64,000 nt of DNA from Pyricularia pennisetigena (taxonomy: Eukaryota; Ascomycota; Sordariomycetes; Magnaporthales; Pyriculariaceae), in assembly GCF_004337985.1 (NCBI RefSeq), contig NC_043743.1, forward strand, positions 1,817,882 through 1,881,881, given 5' to 3'. Both the position numbers and the translations under genes were made by a program. Numbering within the stretch: the stretch's first letter is position 1; each line of letters opens with the position of its first letter. Positions 1 to 11,584 of the stretch are shown in pieces. The notes under the pieces were generated by a model that saw only the letters and a program-made list of their open reading frames with translations, did not search any database and had not been told where the DNA came from.

Positions 1-45
1 ATCTTGGGCGGTTTGGCCGGTTGTGGTGGGATCGGTGGAGGACAT
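1..45 (-). CDS. Possible N-terminus of a gene cut by the left window edge
   Basis: On the minus strand an ATG at 45-43 opens a frame that stays open to the window edge (15 codons, beginning MSSTDPTTTG). The start context is tcaccATGT, good for a fungal initiator, and the sequence just upstream (46-180) is pyrimidine-rich on that strand, as in many filamentous-fungal 5' leaders. The Ser/Thr-rich start fits many proteins, so no function can be given. It could equally be chance. Confidence 0.35.
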   Translation of the reverse strand, partial: MSSTDPTTTGQTAQD

Positions 46-2947
46 GGTGAAAAGCAAGAGGGAAGGACGAGCTTGGGGGGATATGCAAGCTTTAAAGATA
101 GGAGGGGAAAACAAAAAAAGAAAAAAAAGATTTAAAAAAAGAAAATAAAAGCAAATCTGGGGTGGTCAGACCAGAACCTATGGGCTGGCAGAATGGTCTG
201 GATGCGGGCACAAACAGGGGCTCAACCAAACGGACCGACGAGGCTGGACTGGAGCCGAGAGGTTGCGAGCACACACGCCCTGGCTTGTATTACCTTTTGT
301 TATCAAACAAAGAGAAAAAAAAAACTGTGGGTTCGGGAATGAACGGGCGGGCTCGTGCCTGTGTCCCGGTGCTTGTATGGAGGGAGTGAGAGGATTTTCT
401 GGCAAGGTCCCAGTTCACAGCCGCTTGTGTTAATTTACACCCCGGTGCAAATCGGGAAGCTCAGGGCCGGAGTTGGAGATGGAGACTTGGGATCAAACAA
501 GGAAAATTATTCAATCCGGAGAAAAAAAAAAAAGAAAAAAATTTGTAGGGTGGGGTAAACAACGTCTTGCTCTGCAGTGTTCGTTCGCCATGTTCACACA
601 CCCACCCCCTGGTTGCAAGGCGCCTTGCATCATACTACTGGTACATATGTCGTGCTTCCTCGTAGCTACCCGGTAGGCTGCCACCTGAACTGGCGTCAAA
701 AAGCAATGCGCTGTACCACGGATTTCGAAGAGTCGCCATCTCAGGGCTGCAGGACATAGGAAATTTTCAGTTGCAGTTGTGGCTGCTTTTGCGGACAAGG
801 TTGCCCGGATCTCGTCATTCTGGGTGGGTTGACTAGGCGGAATTGAAAACATCCGCGATAAGAGAGTGTGCGGGTTCACTTGATCGATTGATGACTTGTC
901 CGTCCCCTGCTCGACATAGAGACATTTACGATAGGCTATCTCCCACCGGTTTCAAAGAGCAAATGGCATATCGGTGATACACCATGAGGTGGGAAGGTGG
1001 GATGGTGATGGTGGGATGCATGTGGTGGGGTTAGTCAAGCACTTAAACGCGTCGCACAAGGGTCCCATGCTGGCAGTTGTGGCTCGCCCCCTCCCCACGC
1101 GTCGGTGCATGGCTGTGAACCCCTCCAATGCTGGTAGTACGTACGTTAGTTACAGTATGTCCACCCATCCGTAGTCACCTCAGCAGCGAACACAAAAAAC
1201 CGTGGAGCTGGGTAATCGACCGCACTAAACCGCCTCAGTAAAAGCAGGTATGGGATTGTTTCTACCAAGTCATGATCGGGGGATCCTACCCGCTTACTGA
1301 CAACGCGATATAGTCCTTCAATTTTTCTCAAAATTTTGCTTGTTGAGCCCACTGATTGTTGGTGTTGTTCGTGGACTGCAATCTTTAAACACTCTGGAAA
1401 CGCGATCGATAGCTGTTCACTTGCTATCTTGCCATAAATACTCCGTAAGAGTCACGCTCTCAGTGCGAAACAAAGTCGATATTGATTGATAGCAAAAACT
1501 CGGTTATAGTCGGATTTTATACTAGGTCTACAGGTCTTCTAGGCTTTTTTTTTTTGGCTTTTTTTTTTCGTCTCATAAGTGCCGCCTTTCCGCACTGTCG
1601 ATCCCTTGGCATAACAACCAGGTACGGTACCTACCAACCTGTCTTTACCTGCCTTGCGTTGCCTTTGCCTTTTGCCTTTTGCCTACATGTATTATGCAGA
1701 CGCAAGCTGCAGCCAGACAAACATCGACCGTTTGATTTTCTCCAATCATGTTCTGGCGGCCTTTTTTTTTTTCTTTTTTTAAAAAAAAAAAACCAAAAAC
1801 AAAACCCCGGAATATCAGTCCGGGATTCCTCACCGCCATCTCATTTCCTTCACCCGATTGTTTCCAACATATGGGGTGATGCTACGGTGCATACGGAAAA
1901 CCGTGATTGTTATGCCACTAGCTTGGACACGACATCCAGGCAACTTGGGGCCGCTTCCGGCTGCTCCGTTTGGTCCCGGCCGGGGTCATCTTTTGCGGTC
2001 GCTCGCTTGAATGCAAGTGCAACCTTGATAGTTTCTTTGCCAGGCTTCATGACAATCTAGCTGAAAAAAAATCTTTTTCTCTGTTTATTCTTCTCTTCTT
2101 TCTCCTTCACCTCAACACAAACTCTTAAGACTTGGACCTATCCATGTGGACGTCAAGCTGCGAGTATGTCCAGCGTTACAGGGAAGGGTGATCAGCCCAG
2201 CGCAACTCTAATCGAAAATTTACTCTCATCACCGCGTCTCCCCAAGCATTCGCCTGCTCGATGAAATCTATTTTTATTTCCAGGCTTCTACCCATCAAGT
2301 GAACTTACATAACAGGTCGGCGGCCTCCCCTTGATTCTCCTTACTCAGTTTTTGAGTTTGATTCATGGATTACTGATATGAATTCATGAACTTCATTCAT
2401 GCTGTATATGCAAGTTTACTCCACATGATGACACGAGTTGGTTGCTTGAGCGGACGGGCGGGCGGGTGTAACTTTGGGATGAGCGTAACTCCCCGACTTT
2501 TCTCATGCTTGCAGGTTGACAAGTAAATTGCAAGGTGACCAATGACCCACGGAGGGTATCAAATGCCTATTAATGCCGTGGCTTTGGCCAACTGCTTGGT
2601 TTGCCTATTTACGGCAGAGGTTCGGTTATTATAGCTCGTATAACGAAACTTTTTCAATTGGGGAATGTCAGCGCATATAACTTCCCATGAAGATTCATTA
2701 ATTTCTATCGCGAGAAAAACTAACCAGTGTCACCAACAGAGAGATCGTGGAAGGAATCACCCCGACGTATCAAAGGACCAAAGCATATGTTGGTTGGGGT
2801 GATCATCTTTCGAGTCAAGTCCAATATAGGCAGGGTATCAACTCATTATTTATTATCAAAAGATATTTAGAGACGAGAAAGAAAGTAAAAACATAACATT
2901 CATACTCCATTTTCGTAAACAGCTGGAAACAAGCCCTCATGTCCAGC
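46..2947. other. Intergenic spacer, 2.9 kb
   Basis: I see no convincing gene. Open frames here are short, start at non-ATG codons or cross A/T homopolymers (for example 1482-2060, rich in Phe and Lys from poly-T and poly-A). There are repeated ATTCATG words near 2360-2400, some forming small palindromes, and a pyrimidine-rich stretch at 2065-2110 that resembles a leader but has only a 15-codon ORF behind it. Confidence 0.6.
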
Positions 2948-4946
2948 TCAACGAAACTGCAACCGGATAATGGAGAAGAGCATGTTTTGTAGCACATGAA
3001 GCACGACTGCCACGCTGGTCGGAAGGAGCTCGGGCCAGACGGCAAGGTCCAGCTTGCCCTCGGTGACGACGCTGACGCCGTAGATCCACCTGATCAGGCC
3101 CGCGACGATGAAGGACGCCACCAGCTCGCACGCCCAGGTGACGCTAGAGGCGGTCAGCGTCAGGCTGAAGGTGTAGTGCTCGCCGTTTGTGCCGTCCTCG
3201 TACTCGTCAAAGGCAAAGTAAGGGTACACGTCCTTGTTGGGGCCGAAATGTAGTACCAGGATTGAGCCGAGGAACGTGAGCATGGATGCGTTCTCGGCCA
3301 CGAAGCGGATGAAAACGTTACGAACGCCCAGCTTCTGATACGCTCCGTAGCTCTGGCCGTTGAGGTGCAGAACTGTGAGCAGCCAGTGGAAGGTCGCCGA
3401 GAGGGTGATGGGTGTAATGATTATCAGGGTGGTCGATGAGAGAATCTGAAGGAGAATGAATTGGGATGGAGAACGAAGCCGGGCGTACAATGCGCGCACA
3501 TAGGTTTGGTACGTAAGCATAAAGTATCTGTATGGTTGTAGAACAATTAGTCGGGGACCGAAGCGACGGGGGACTAGAAGTATGTGATGATGCTTACAGC
3601 TTGAAGATCCAGCTCAGCGGGTACGAGCCCACCCTCTCGCCTTCGCTTCCTCCCAAAATCCAGCCTGTCAGGCCGTCAAGCAAATAGACAGTAGTGATCC
3701 AACCATAAACGTAAACAATGGTCTCCAAGTTATTATGTGGCAGCGTGCGCAAATATATCTCTGCATAAGCCTCTCCGATGACGTATGCCAGAAGCCCAAT
3801 GAACAAGGCGAGACAAAACCAGATGAAGCGCACGAAGCTTGCTGGCAGCCAGCGGCGGTTAATCTGCCGAAGGCGGTTAAGACCGGGCCGGTGTTGTCGA
3901 CCGTCAGCCACCTGCAAATCGCCTGTTGGATCGAAGAACGGATCTCCGGCGATTCCAGGTCTGCGACGAGACCCCTGATTCCTTGACGGGATGATGTCGG
4001 GCTCGCCGGTCCACCAAGACGATGTGAAGATACGCTGCGTCTCGGACAGTGATTTCCGGAGGCCGAGGTGACGCCGGTTGGTCAGAAGTATGAGGCAGGC
4101 AATAGTGACGGGCATGGCCATCAAGCAAAATGTCCACGAGACCCATGCTGTGTTGTGTGAGGTGAGCCAGTGGGTTTCTGGAGAGAGGTAGATTGGGATG
4201 GGGGCCAGGATTGATATCAGCCCTATTATGGTGATGGTCACGGGAAACCCGAGGGCTGTGGGCCACCAGTTGAGGTTGTAAAGATTAAATACTTTTGTAA
4301 TCCAAACCAGGGCGGTCAGGTTGTAGAAGCCGTAGAAGATAAATAGAAAGAACCAGAAATCAACCAGCACCCTCGCCGTTCCGTGACCTGGAGACCTGTT
4401 CCGGGGACGGTCTGGGGTGCCGGGCGAGCCTGGATATTGGGGGTCGTCGTCTTCGTAGGGCAGAGGGTACTGCGGGAAGGGCAACGCGCACCAAGCAACA
4501 GCAAGGAAAGCTGGCAACAGGACGAGGAGCGACCAGCGTGCCCACCATTTGTCGACGGCTTTCCGAACAGGATGCTGAAGGGGCGTGACGAAGAGCTGCT
4601 CGATCTGGCGCCAAGTGTTTTTCGCTAACTTGGCAAATCCAAACCTGCCCGATCCGGCTGCATACTGCCCAGATTCACCGTCACTTGAAGCATCATTATC
4701 TTCACTGTCCCCGGCGGCGGCCTCGGCGTCAAGCCTCGCGGCCAAAAGAGCGCCGTAGCCGATATGGACGCTATGGCGGGCATGCGCCGCTGATATGAAG
4801 CTGTTGTCAGGCGCAAGATAAGGATTCCGATAGCCCTCCCGTCTTTCTTGTGGCACGGCACGGAAGCGACCTAAAAGCGGTGACGCGTCTGTGCTGAAGC
4901 GTGTCGCGTCTTCTCTGCCCTGTTGAAAGGCGAAGAATGACGGCAT
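2948..4946 (-). CDS. Unrecognised multi-pass membrane protein, 642 aa
   Basis: Two exons, 4946-3598 and 3527-2948. The 70-nt intron has a GTAAGC donor, a GACTAAT branch site and a TACAG acceptor, and splicing restores the frame (CT|A = Leu). The start is the first ATG of the frame. The first 130 residues are polar and probably cytosolic. They are followed by roughly ten hydrophobic segments, including LLVLLPAFLAVAW, FWFFLFIFYGFYNL, ITIIGLISILAPIPIYL, FIWFCLALFIGLLAYVIGEA and, in exon 2, TTLIIITPITLSATFHWLL. A polar loop rich in Arg, Pro and Gly separates the first and second halves. I do not recognise the family and find no catalytic motif. An integral membrane protein of the secretory or vacuolar system is an inference from composition only. 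Confidence 0.82.
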
Positions 4947-5891
4947 GGTTTGCAGCCCTCCTCGGTTGTGGTGACAAAGATATTAAGTGATATATTGCTG
5001 CAGACGGACTGGGATAGCCAGCCGAGACAACGAGCCAAGACTTCCCTGCAGTCAGGAATTCGGTAGGAAGGAAGTTGTGAGGCAGAGACATGCAGACAGG
5101 CTTTGGTTACCTAGCTGCACTAGACATTGTTGACACGACGTCTCAAGTCAAAAGTAAACAAGACAAAAAAGCAATAAGCTAAAGAGACATAATAGCAGAC
5201 TAGCAACTTAGGGACTTGAATTTCAATCAAAGGCCAAAATTAAGCATTGAAGAAACAACCCGGCAACAGCCAACACCGTACGATCTCTGCTCGTGGAGCA
5301 GGCACATGGACATGCGACACCAAAAACGTCGGGTTTGGTCTTGGTCCTCTCACATTGGAGCCCGACTCTCGAATAATTTCCAGGGTTGCTCCCTTGGCTT
5401 CTATGAGGACGGCCCAGTTCCCGGCTCGTGCGCTACGGGCCGCGACCCACCAATCAGATGACCTCTTTCGACTAAACCATTTTCAGGTTGTCAGAACCGT
5501 TTCTTGACCTTTACTTTTTTTTATGGGATGAACTGCTCAGGCAATGAAGTAATTATGGTCAAGTAGCGGATTCAACCAGATGCGTTTATCCATTTGAATT
5601 TTACTTTTTCTCTCAAGTTCCTGATCCCCAAATGTGGGGGATATTTTCAATTGTAAAAGTCAATTATCTTGCTTTGGTCTCCGCTCGGCGGAACGGAGAG
5701 TCTTTTGTTACATCTTATGATACATCAAATGGACATTCGCCTCCTTCCTGCTTGTGCTTGTCCACCCAACCTTTTATGCCTTCAAAAATAAAATACACTC
5801 AAAACGTATGCCAGTTAGACCTGTGGTGTGGTCTATATCATGTTGCATTGTTTCAAGATCAATAGGCCACACCGGTCAACATCATTTACTT
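4947..5891. other. Intergenic spacer
   Basis: Promoter side of the membrane-protein gene (4946) and 3' side of PEX2 (5892). AT-rich, with short frames only. I see no RNA gene or repeat. Confidence 0.5.
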
Positions 5892-7397
5892 CTAGTGACG
5901 CAAGTCTTCGCCCAGCTCGTCTTCCTCCTCTTCATAGGCTTCTGAGCCTCCTTCATCCGAGCTACTATCGCTTTCGCGATATAGGCTGTCCTTCCCAGTC
6001 ATTGGTCCAGTTGCTTCCGACGCATCAACCTTGTCAGAGACAGACATCGTGTCTCTTGGCATATCGTCTACCACAACCACATCGTCTACGAAGGCAACTG
6101 CCTTTGTACCTGGTGATCTTTTATTTGAAGATTTCGGTTCCAGCACGTCCCCGCTCCAGGGCTTACACTCTTTGACCAGCTCTCCGCATCGCAGACAGAC
6201 CCAGCCGTCACCCTCCTCTCTTTCCAGGCGCGTGGCCAGACAAACGAAGCAGTATATACAGCCGCATGGTATTGTCTCGTATGGATTTGTAATGTCTGTC
6301 TGTGCGGATCCAATTACGCCGCTTGATGCTGCCGCTGCCGCCAGTATCTCTTCCTCGGTATTGGCACCGGAGTTCTGGTCCTGGTAGCAGATGGCGCACG
6401 TGCGCTCTGGCAGGAACGCAAACTCGCCCTTCTTATCGCCGCCCTCTTCGTCCTCGCCACCTGTGCCTGCGGTGATGGCGTCCTTGGTGCGCCGCCAGGT
6501 TCGCGTGATCCACTTGCGCCATCTATTTATGCCGATGAGGGGAAGGACGAAGAGCAAGAACTCTGTAAATGCATGCCACACTAGTTGTCTGTTGAGGTAT
6601 TCAAACGAAACCTCACGGCTGACCTGACTTGTTGGCGGCGCAAGCCGCATCCGTAGTATTCTATCCAGCAATGTCCGGTATCGCCCATTGAGGAGAAAGG
6701 CCATGAATGACACAAGGGCACCCGCCGCATGTATGTTGGAAGCCAGTTCTGTCAGACGTGACAGCCGCTGTACCATCGGCCTCGCTTGCTGGCTGCCGTA
6801 GGCACCATTATCCTGATCTATAAGCCAGTCTTCCCACTTGGTCCACACGTATTTGCCGCAAACAGTCACAGTGCCGTAGAGGGCCTTTTGCAGTCGAGAT
6901 GGTGGCACCGGGACCGAGCTTTTATTCCTTGCGTCGGTGTACTTCAAATTCTGCAGTGCAGCGCCATAAGTCGCGTCGTGGTCCCATATCGTAAGCTTGA
7001 AGAGCACCGCGCGCAGGGCCAGCAGTATCTCGGGTGCCCAGTCGTCCCCCAACCTATTGCTGCTGCTGCCGCCGCCGCCGCCGCCTAGGTATCGCAGTCC
7101 CTCGCTGACCTGAGAACGCAGTTGGCCCAGAAGCTCTTCGTCCAGCAGCTCGGCGTCGACCTGACCCACGCGGAAAGCCGGCCTGGTGCCTTCGCGAGAT
7201 GTGGCGGCGTCCCAGAATTCCAATGCCGAGTTGCCAAGACCTCGCAGCAGCGGCGATGAGGATGAGGCTAGTTTTGTGCGCAAACGGGATGCCGACTGTG
7301 CCGCTGCGGCACGGGCTCTGGCTTCGGTTTCGCGCTCTTGTCGGCGGGCGGCGAGGCGGGCTTGCGCCTGGGCAAATGTTGAGTTGGGGTTCGTCAT
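5892..7397 (-). CDS. PEX2: PEX2, peroxisomal RING ubiquitin ligase subunit
   Basis: Single exon, 501 aa, ATG at 7397. PEX2 works with PEX10 and PEX12 in the peroxisomal membrane RING complex that ubiquitinates the cycling import receptors. The N-terminus has the Ala/Arg/Gln-rich coiled stretch usual in fungal PEX2. Residues about 85-300 form the Pex2/Pex12 N-terminal membrane domain, with hydrophobic segments near 220-236 and 275-290. A RING finger lies at about 334-404: CAIC, then CGC and CFVC, then CLRC, with a long Ala-rich insertion after the first pair. The C-terminal 95 residues are acidic and disordered. Its start codon faces the ZZ/EF-hand gene across a 575-bp divergent intergenic region. 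The family assignment is firm; no defect is seen. Confidence 0.93.
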   Translation of the reverse strand: MTNPNSTFAQAQARLAARRQERETEARARAAAAQSASRLRTKLASSSSPLLRGLGNSALEFWDAATSREGTRPAFRVGQVDAELLDEELLGQLRSQVSEGLRYLGGGGGGSSSNRLGDDWAPEILLALRAVLFKLTIWDHDATYGAALQNLKYTDARNKSSVPVPPSRLQKALYGTVTVCGKYVWTKWEDWLIDQDNGAYGSQQARPMVQRLSRLTELASNIHAAGALVSFMAFLLNGRYRTLLDRILRMRLAPPTSQVSREVSFEYLNRQLVWHAFTEFLLFVLPLIGINRWRKWITRTWRRTKDAITAGTGGEDEEGGDKKGEFAFLPERTCAICYQDQNSGANTEEEILAAAAASSGVIGSAQTDITNPYETIPCGCIYCFVCLATRLEREEGDGWVCLRCGELVKECKPWSGDVLEPKSSNKRSPGTKAVAFVDDVVVVDDMPRDTMSVSDKVDASEATGPMTGKDSLYRESDSSSDEGGSEAYEEEEDELGEDLRH

Positions 7398-7972
7398 CGG
7401 ATCTTATCGGTCAGAGAAAGACTGGCTGTGGTTGGAGATGCGGGGGGGCTGGTGATGAATGACGTTCATCGACTTGGTGATTTCAATGACAACGCGGGTC
7501 TTGGTGCCATGTCCAGGTGGAAAAGCTGGTAATATTCGCACATGCGAGGCCAATGACGGTAGTGTTGAGTTGTCTTGATTGGGGAATCTGACTTGAATGT
7601 CTACCCCATCAACAGCCGAGCCGAGGCAGGAAGTTTAATATGCACGACATGGGTCGGGGTTCAATCTGGCGGAGAGAAAGCTGACTTTTTGAGAGACTCA
7701 GCACAGACCAGCAATGCAACGGTGGAAGGGGTCAGCGATCCAAAGTGACGCACCCCTGCACGGATTTGAACGTTAACTCAACAATTGCTCTGCCTAGGCG
7801 TCAGGCGTTGCAGTGTTTTCAAACATCAAAGTTGAACAACGAGCGAGGAAATAACGACAATCATCTCTACACACTTCGTACAACTCATCCCAGCAACCAG
7901 AACACTCCATACTAGCAGCTTTTTATCTAGCTTTCGGCTCGATGTAGCTTCAAACTTCATCACAGGAGCAGT
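7398..7972. promoter_or_regulatory. Divergent promoter region, PEX2 / ZZ-EF-hand gene
   Basis: 575 bp between two outward-facing start codons, so it must hold both 5' leaders and promoters. The right end (about 7850-7970) is C/A-rich, as in fungal leaders. I cannot assign individual factor sites. Confidence 0.55.
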
Positions 7973-10894
7973 ATGGATTCATCAAGCTCCATGGCCACGA
8001 CATTGGCGCGACCGCGATTCGCCATAGCCCTTGTCTCTGCTGTCGCTGCCTTGAGTATCGGAGTATACCTCTATCGAGAGTCTGGTACACAATCGACGGG
8101 CCCGACTGGCTTGCATCGCAGTAATGCTGTCCGCAGACGGCGACAGCCACGGCGACGTGCGGCCTCGACAGCTTCGAGCACCGATGCGGACCCATACGAC
8201 GACGCCGACCAAGACCGCGAGAATCGCCTCGAGATCGACGGCCGCGAGTCCCGCGACGGCTCGGTACGGCCATCCGCAGATGTAGAGACCATAGCCGATG
8301 AGCTTGTGCCCGACTGGTGGGACGATGCTCAGCCGCCACTGGAACGGGCCGGCCAGAACATGGTCAGCCTGCTGTTCAGGGTCTCTGAGGACAACGCACG
8401 CCGGAATTCCTACGTCCACAGGGGCTGCGCATGCAACGCTTGTGGCATAGTGCCCATTCGTGGAGTGCGATATCGCTGCGCCAACTGCGCCGACTTTGAC
8501 CTCTGCGAGACGTGCGAGTCGCAGGGCCTGCACATCAAGACGCACATCTTTTACAAGGTCAAGGTGCCTGCGCCGCCTTTTGGTCCTCGCCAGATGCAGC
8601 CCGTCGTCTATCCCGGCGATCCAGACAACTGTCAGCGGGTTCTGCCTCGCGAACTGATGATAAAGCTCTCGAGAGAGACGGGATTTGAGCGGCCCGAGCT
8701 TGAGACTTTCTGGGAGCAGTGGACCTTCATCGCAAACACGGAATGGAGGGACGACCCGGATGACCTGTATCTCGCCATGGACCGCAAGACCTTTGAGCGC
8801 TGCTTGGTGCCTTCTGGAGGTTATAGATATGCGTCGCCAAACCTGATACATGACCGCATGTTTGCCTTTTATGACACCAACAAAGATGATCTCATTGGCT
8901 TTTCCGAGTTCCTTCACGGTCTCGCATACAGGAAACGGCCAGATAAGTTGAGACGCATCTTTGAAGGCTACGACGTCGATGGTGATGGCTATGTTGACAG
9001 GCGGGACTTCTTACGGTTGTTCAGAGCATACTATGTCTTATTCAAACAAATGCACAAGTATATTCTGGAGGGCCTCGAGGACCAGGTTCTGAGCAGCACA
9101 GAGGGCCATCAGCTTGTTACTAGTAGACAACCGCTCAGCAGCTTCTTTGGCCGCGAGGGTCCTGTTCCTGATGCCGACCAAGACAGGGTCATGGAGGGCA
9201 AAGTGTTTCATCACAACGGAGATGTTGCTCTAGCCGGAGACAAGACCGGAGCTGTCAACGAGAGTGTACCAGATACCTGCTCTCGTGAGGACATCTTGGT
9301 GAATCTTTTCAGTCGCGGTAGTCAACCGCAGCCTTTTTTCGTGGAGCCCCTGTTCTCTCCGGACGAACCTACAGGGCCTCAGTCACCGCGCGCAAGCAGC
9401 CTTGCTGAGAGGTATCCTGACGCACTGCTCAACCCCCCTAGGAGTGTGCAGGAGCTTCAATCTGTTATCACTGATGAGCCCCGGAACACGCTCGACAGCT
9501 TCCTGCATGCTTTCGAGGAACGCGATCGTGAAGACCAAGCTGCCGAAGGTCAATCCGTCCCCAACGGGGAGTCAAGCAGTAGTGGACGCGTCTTTGGGAA
9601 TGGAAACAATGCGGACATCTTGTTGGCGTCGGCCGTCGAACCGACAAGAATGGGGCCACTGCGAAGACTTCTTGGTGATGACGATGACCAGCGTCTGCAC
9701 TATTCTTATGACCCAGATGAACAGGATGAGCTCTTGCGCGCGCGAAACACGAGAAGGACCAGGATTGTTGCCCGCAAAAAGCTCATTGATAGGTGGAAGC
9801 GGCGCCAGTTTTATCTAGATGAAGAGGAGGGCGCGAGTGCTCCTGAGGGGTGGAACCCATCGGATGACGTTCTCGCCACGGCCGGACCCTCAGATGAAAT
9901 AAATACTCGGGGGAAGAACCACAAAGAGCCCAGCCGTCGGACGTTGTCCCCACGGTCGAGGTCATCCTCCAAGGTTCGATTTGCCGAAGACACAGACGAC
10001 TACGAGATCCGTTCGAACCCGTCGACGTCCTCCAGGAGCGTGCCTGAGCGCTGGGGTGGCATGGAAATCTCCGATGCCGAGAGAGACGCAGGGAAGGAGA
10101 TACTGTATCAGGTTACGCAACAGGCCTTCAACGAGCTTCTGGACGTGTTGTTCAAGAGAAAGGAAGATTTGGCTGTTAGGGCCGCCGCAACACGGGCCGA
10201 CCGTGATAAATACAGAAAGTACTTTGAGAATGTCAGCCTAGACTCGGAGGACGGGATAAACCAGCCTACCAAGGCATCATCAGAAGCTGCTGCTCGGGCG
10301 CAGACGGAGGACCAACACCAGGAGCCGGAAACGACTGCTGATACGCCGGCAGCTACCAATGGGCGAATCCCTGAGCCCGTCGAAATACAGCCTTCCAATG
10401 AGGACACGGTGGAGCTGCAATCGCAAGCCCTGTCGTTGAAGGATGACGCTGCTACCGAACAAAACGGAGCTTCAAATCCCATCACAGACTTGCCTCACTT
10501 TGACCCCACCATGCCTCAGTTCCGACCCAACAGCGACGCAGATGTTGCATATTTCGCCCGACAAATCGAGAGGCTCGTTCAAACCCAGCGCCACGCGGCA
10601 ACCGAGGAATCAGAGGCTGACGACAGCGGCGAGTCGACGTCAGTGGAGGATGCTGAGTCCATTGCACAGCGCGACAACGAGATGGATGAAAATGAAGACG
10701 CGCCACCATTCACGCAGTACGTGCTAAGGGAGTGGAAGAGGCTCGACCTGGCCGAGGAGGAGCAACGGAAGCGCGGGGGCTGGGGAAAGCTCAGTTACGA
10801 AGAGTTTGAGGAAATATATCGACGTGAGGAGAGACAATCGAGTAGGCTTGACTACCTGGGCAGCTGGATCGACGTATGCATCCCATACAGCTAG
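7973..10894 (+). CDS. Membrane-anchored ZZ zinc-finger and EF-hand protein, 973 aa
   Basis: Single exon from ATG 7973; a second in-frame ATG at 7991 is possible. Residues about 14-34 are one hydrophobic anchor followed by an Arg-rich stretch, suggesting a type-III membrane protein with the bulk in the cytosol. A ZZ-type zinc finger spans about 150-195: CNAC, CANC, CETC and a final HIKTH. Two EF-hand loops follow at about 301-313 (DTNKDDLIGFSEF) and 334-346 (DVDGDGYVDRRDF), both with acidic residues at positions 1, 3, 5 and 12 or nearly so. Residues 400-900 are acidic, Ser-rich and disordered. The C-terminus ends in a GSWID-type segment seen in related fungal EF-hand proteins. A calcium-responsive scaffold is an inference. 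The gene lies divergent to PEX2. Confidence 0.85.
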   Translation: MDSSSSMATTLARPRFAIALVSAVAALSIGVYLYRESGTQSTGPTGLHRSNAVRRRRQPRRRAASTASSTDADPYDDADQDRENRLEIDGRESRDGSVRPSADVETIADELVPDWWDDAQPPLERAGQNMVSLLFRVSEDNARRNSYVHRGCACNACGIVPIRGVRYRCANCADFDLCETCESQGLHIKTHIFYKVKVPAPPFGPRQMQPVVYPGDPDNCQRVLPRELMIKLSRETGFERPELETFWEQWTFIANTEWRDDPDDLYLAMDRKTFERCLVPSGGYRYASPNLIHDRMFAFYDTNKDDLIGFSEFLHGLAYRKRPDKLRRIFEGYDVDGDGYVDRRDFLRLFRAYYVLFKQMHKYILEGLEDQVLSSTEGHQLVTSRQPLSSFFGREGPVPDADQDRVMEGKVFHHNGDVALAGDKTGAVNESVPDTCSREDILVNLFSRGSQPQPFFVEPLFSPDEPTGPQSPRASSLAERYPDALLNPPRSVQELQSVITDEPRNTLDSFLHAFEERDREDQAAEGQSVPNGESSSSGRVFGNGNNADILLASAVEPTRMGPLRRLLGDDDDQRLHYSYDPDEQDELLRARNTRRTRIVARKKLIDRWKRRQFYLDEEEGASAPEGWNPSDDVLATAGPSDEINTRGKNHKEPSRRTLSPRSRSSSKVRFAEDTDDYEIRSNPSTSSRSVPERWGGMEISDAERDAGKEILYQVTQQAFNELLDVLFKRKEDLAVRAAATRADRDKYRKYFENVSLDSEDGINQPTKASSEAAARAQTEDQHQEPETTADTPAATNGRIPEPVEIQPSNEDTVELQSQALSLKDDAATEQNGASNPITDLPHFDPTMPQFRPNSDADVAYFARQIERLVQTQRHAATEESEADDSGESTSVEDAESIAQRDNEMDENEDAPPFTQYVLREWKRLDLAEEEQRKRGGWGKLSYEEFEEIYRREERQSSRLDYLGSWIDVCIPYS

Positions 10895-11584
10895 GAACAA
10901 CAAGGACCGAATCTGCGCGTCTTGGTGCCTTCAACGTCCCTTGACGACGCCGATGTCATCATCTGACGAAGTCGATGTCGTTGTCTCCTGGCGACATCGA
11001 TGAGGTGTCGCTGGGATTTGTTAGACGGTGCTTTCAGCGGGTGAGTTGAAGCAAGCATAGGGGATGGTTTTTTGTAGGACTAGGATATTTTGCGGTTGGA
11101 AGCTCTGTTGCCATTCACCAGTTGGCATTTCAAAGGACATGACGATATAGAAAAGCATTAATAGAGCACAGCGAGAACTTTGACTTTGTAAGTATTCTAC
11201 TAAATCGTCTGCTGGCCCAGTTTAGTGCAACTCTCTTCATAGCCCCGATCAGCAACAAGCATCAGGAACATCCCTCTGAGATGACGTACGGTACGGCACC
11301 AAGTATTAGGCCCGAAAGTGAAGTTGCTGAATTTAATCATGGACTATTGAAACAGTAATAGGTTATTCAGGGACCCTGTCCTTCACCTACGTACCTACAA
11401 CACACAGTGTTTGGCAACTTCCTCAAAATATACTGCAGTACATGACGACAGGGTCGCAGCTGCTAATCTGCCGAATGGTGCTTGGTGCTTTATTATTGGA
11501 AAAACGACATTCCAAGCTGGGAGAAGCTCGGCCATTAAGTGATGACAACGAGACTATGCTCTACATGATTATTGATTGTTTTGC
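10895..11584. other. Intergenic spacer
   Basis: 3' region of the ZZ/EF-hand gene and promoter of the MYND gene. Nothing else is recognised. Confidence 0.5.

Noticed and set aside
1482..2060. 192-codon plus-strand frame
   Set aside because: It crosses poly-T and poly-A tracts that give Phe and Lys runs, has no domain and has no leader or splice signals.
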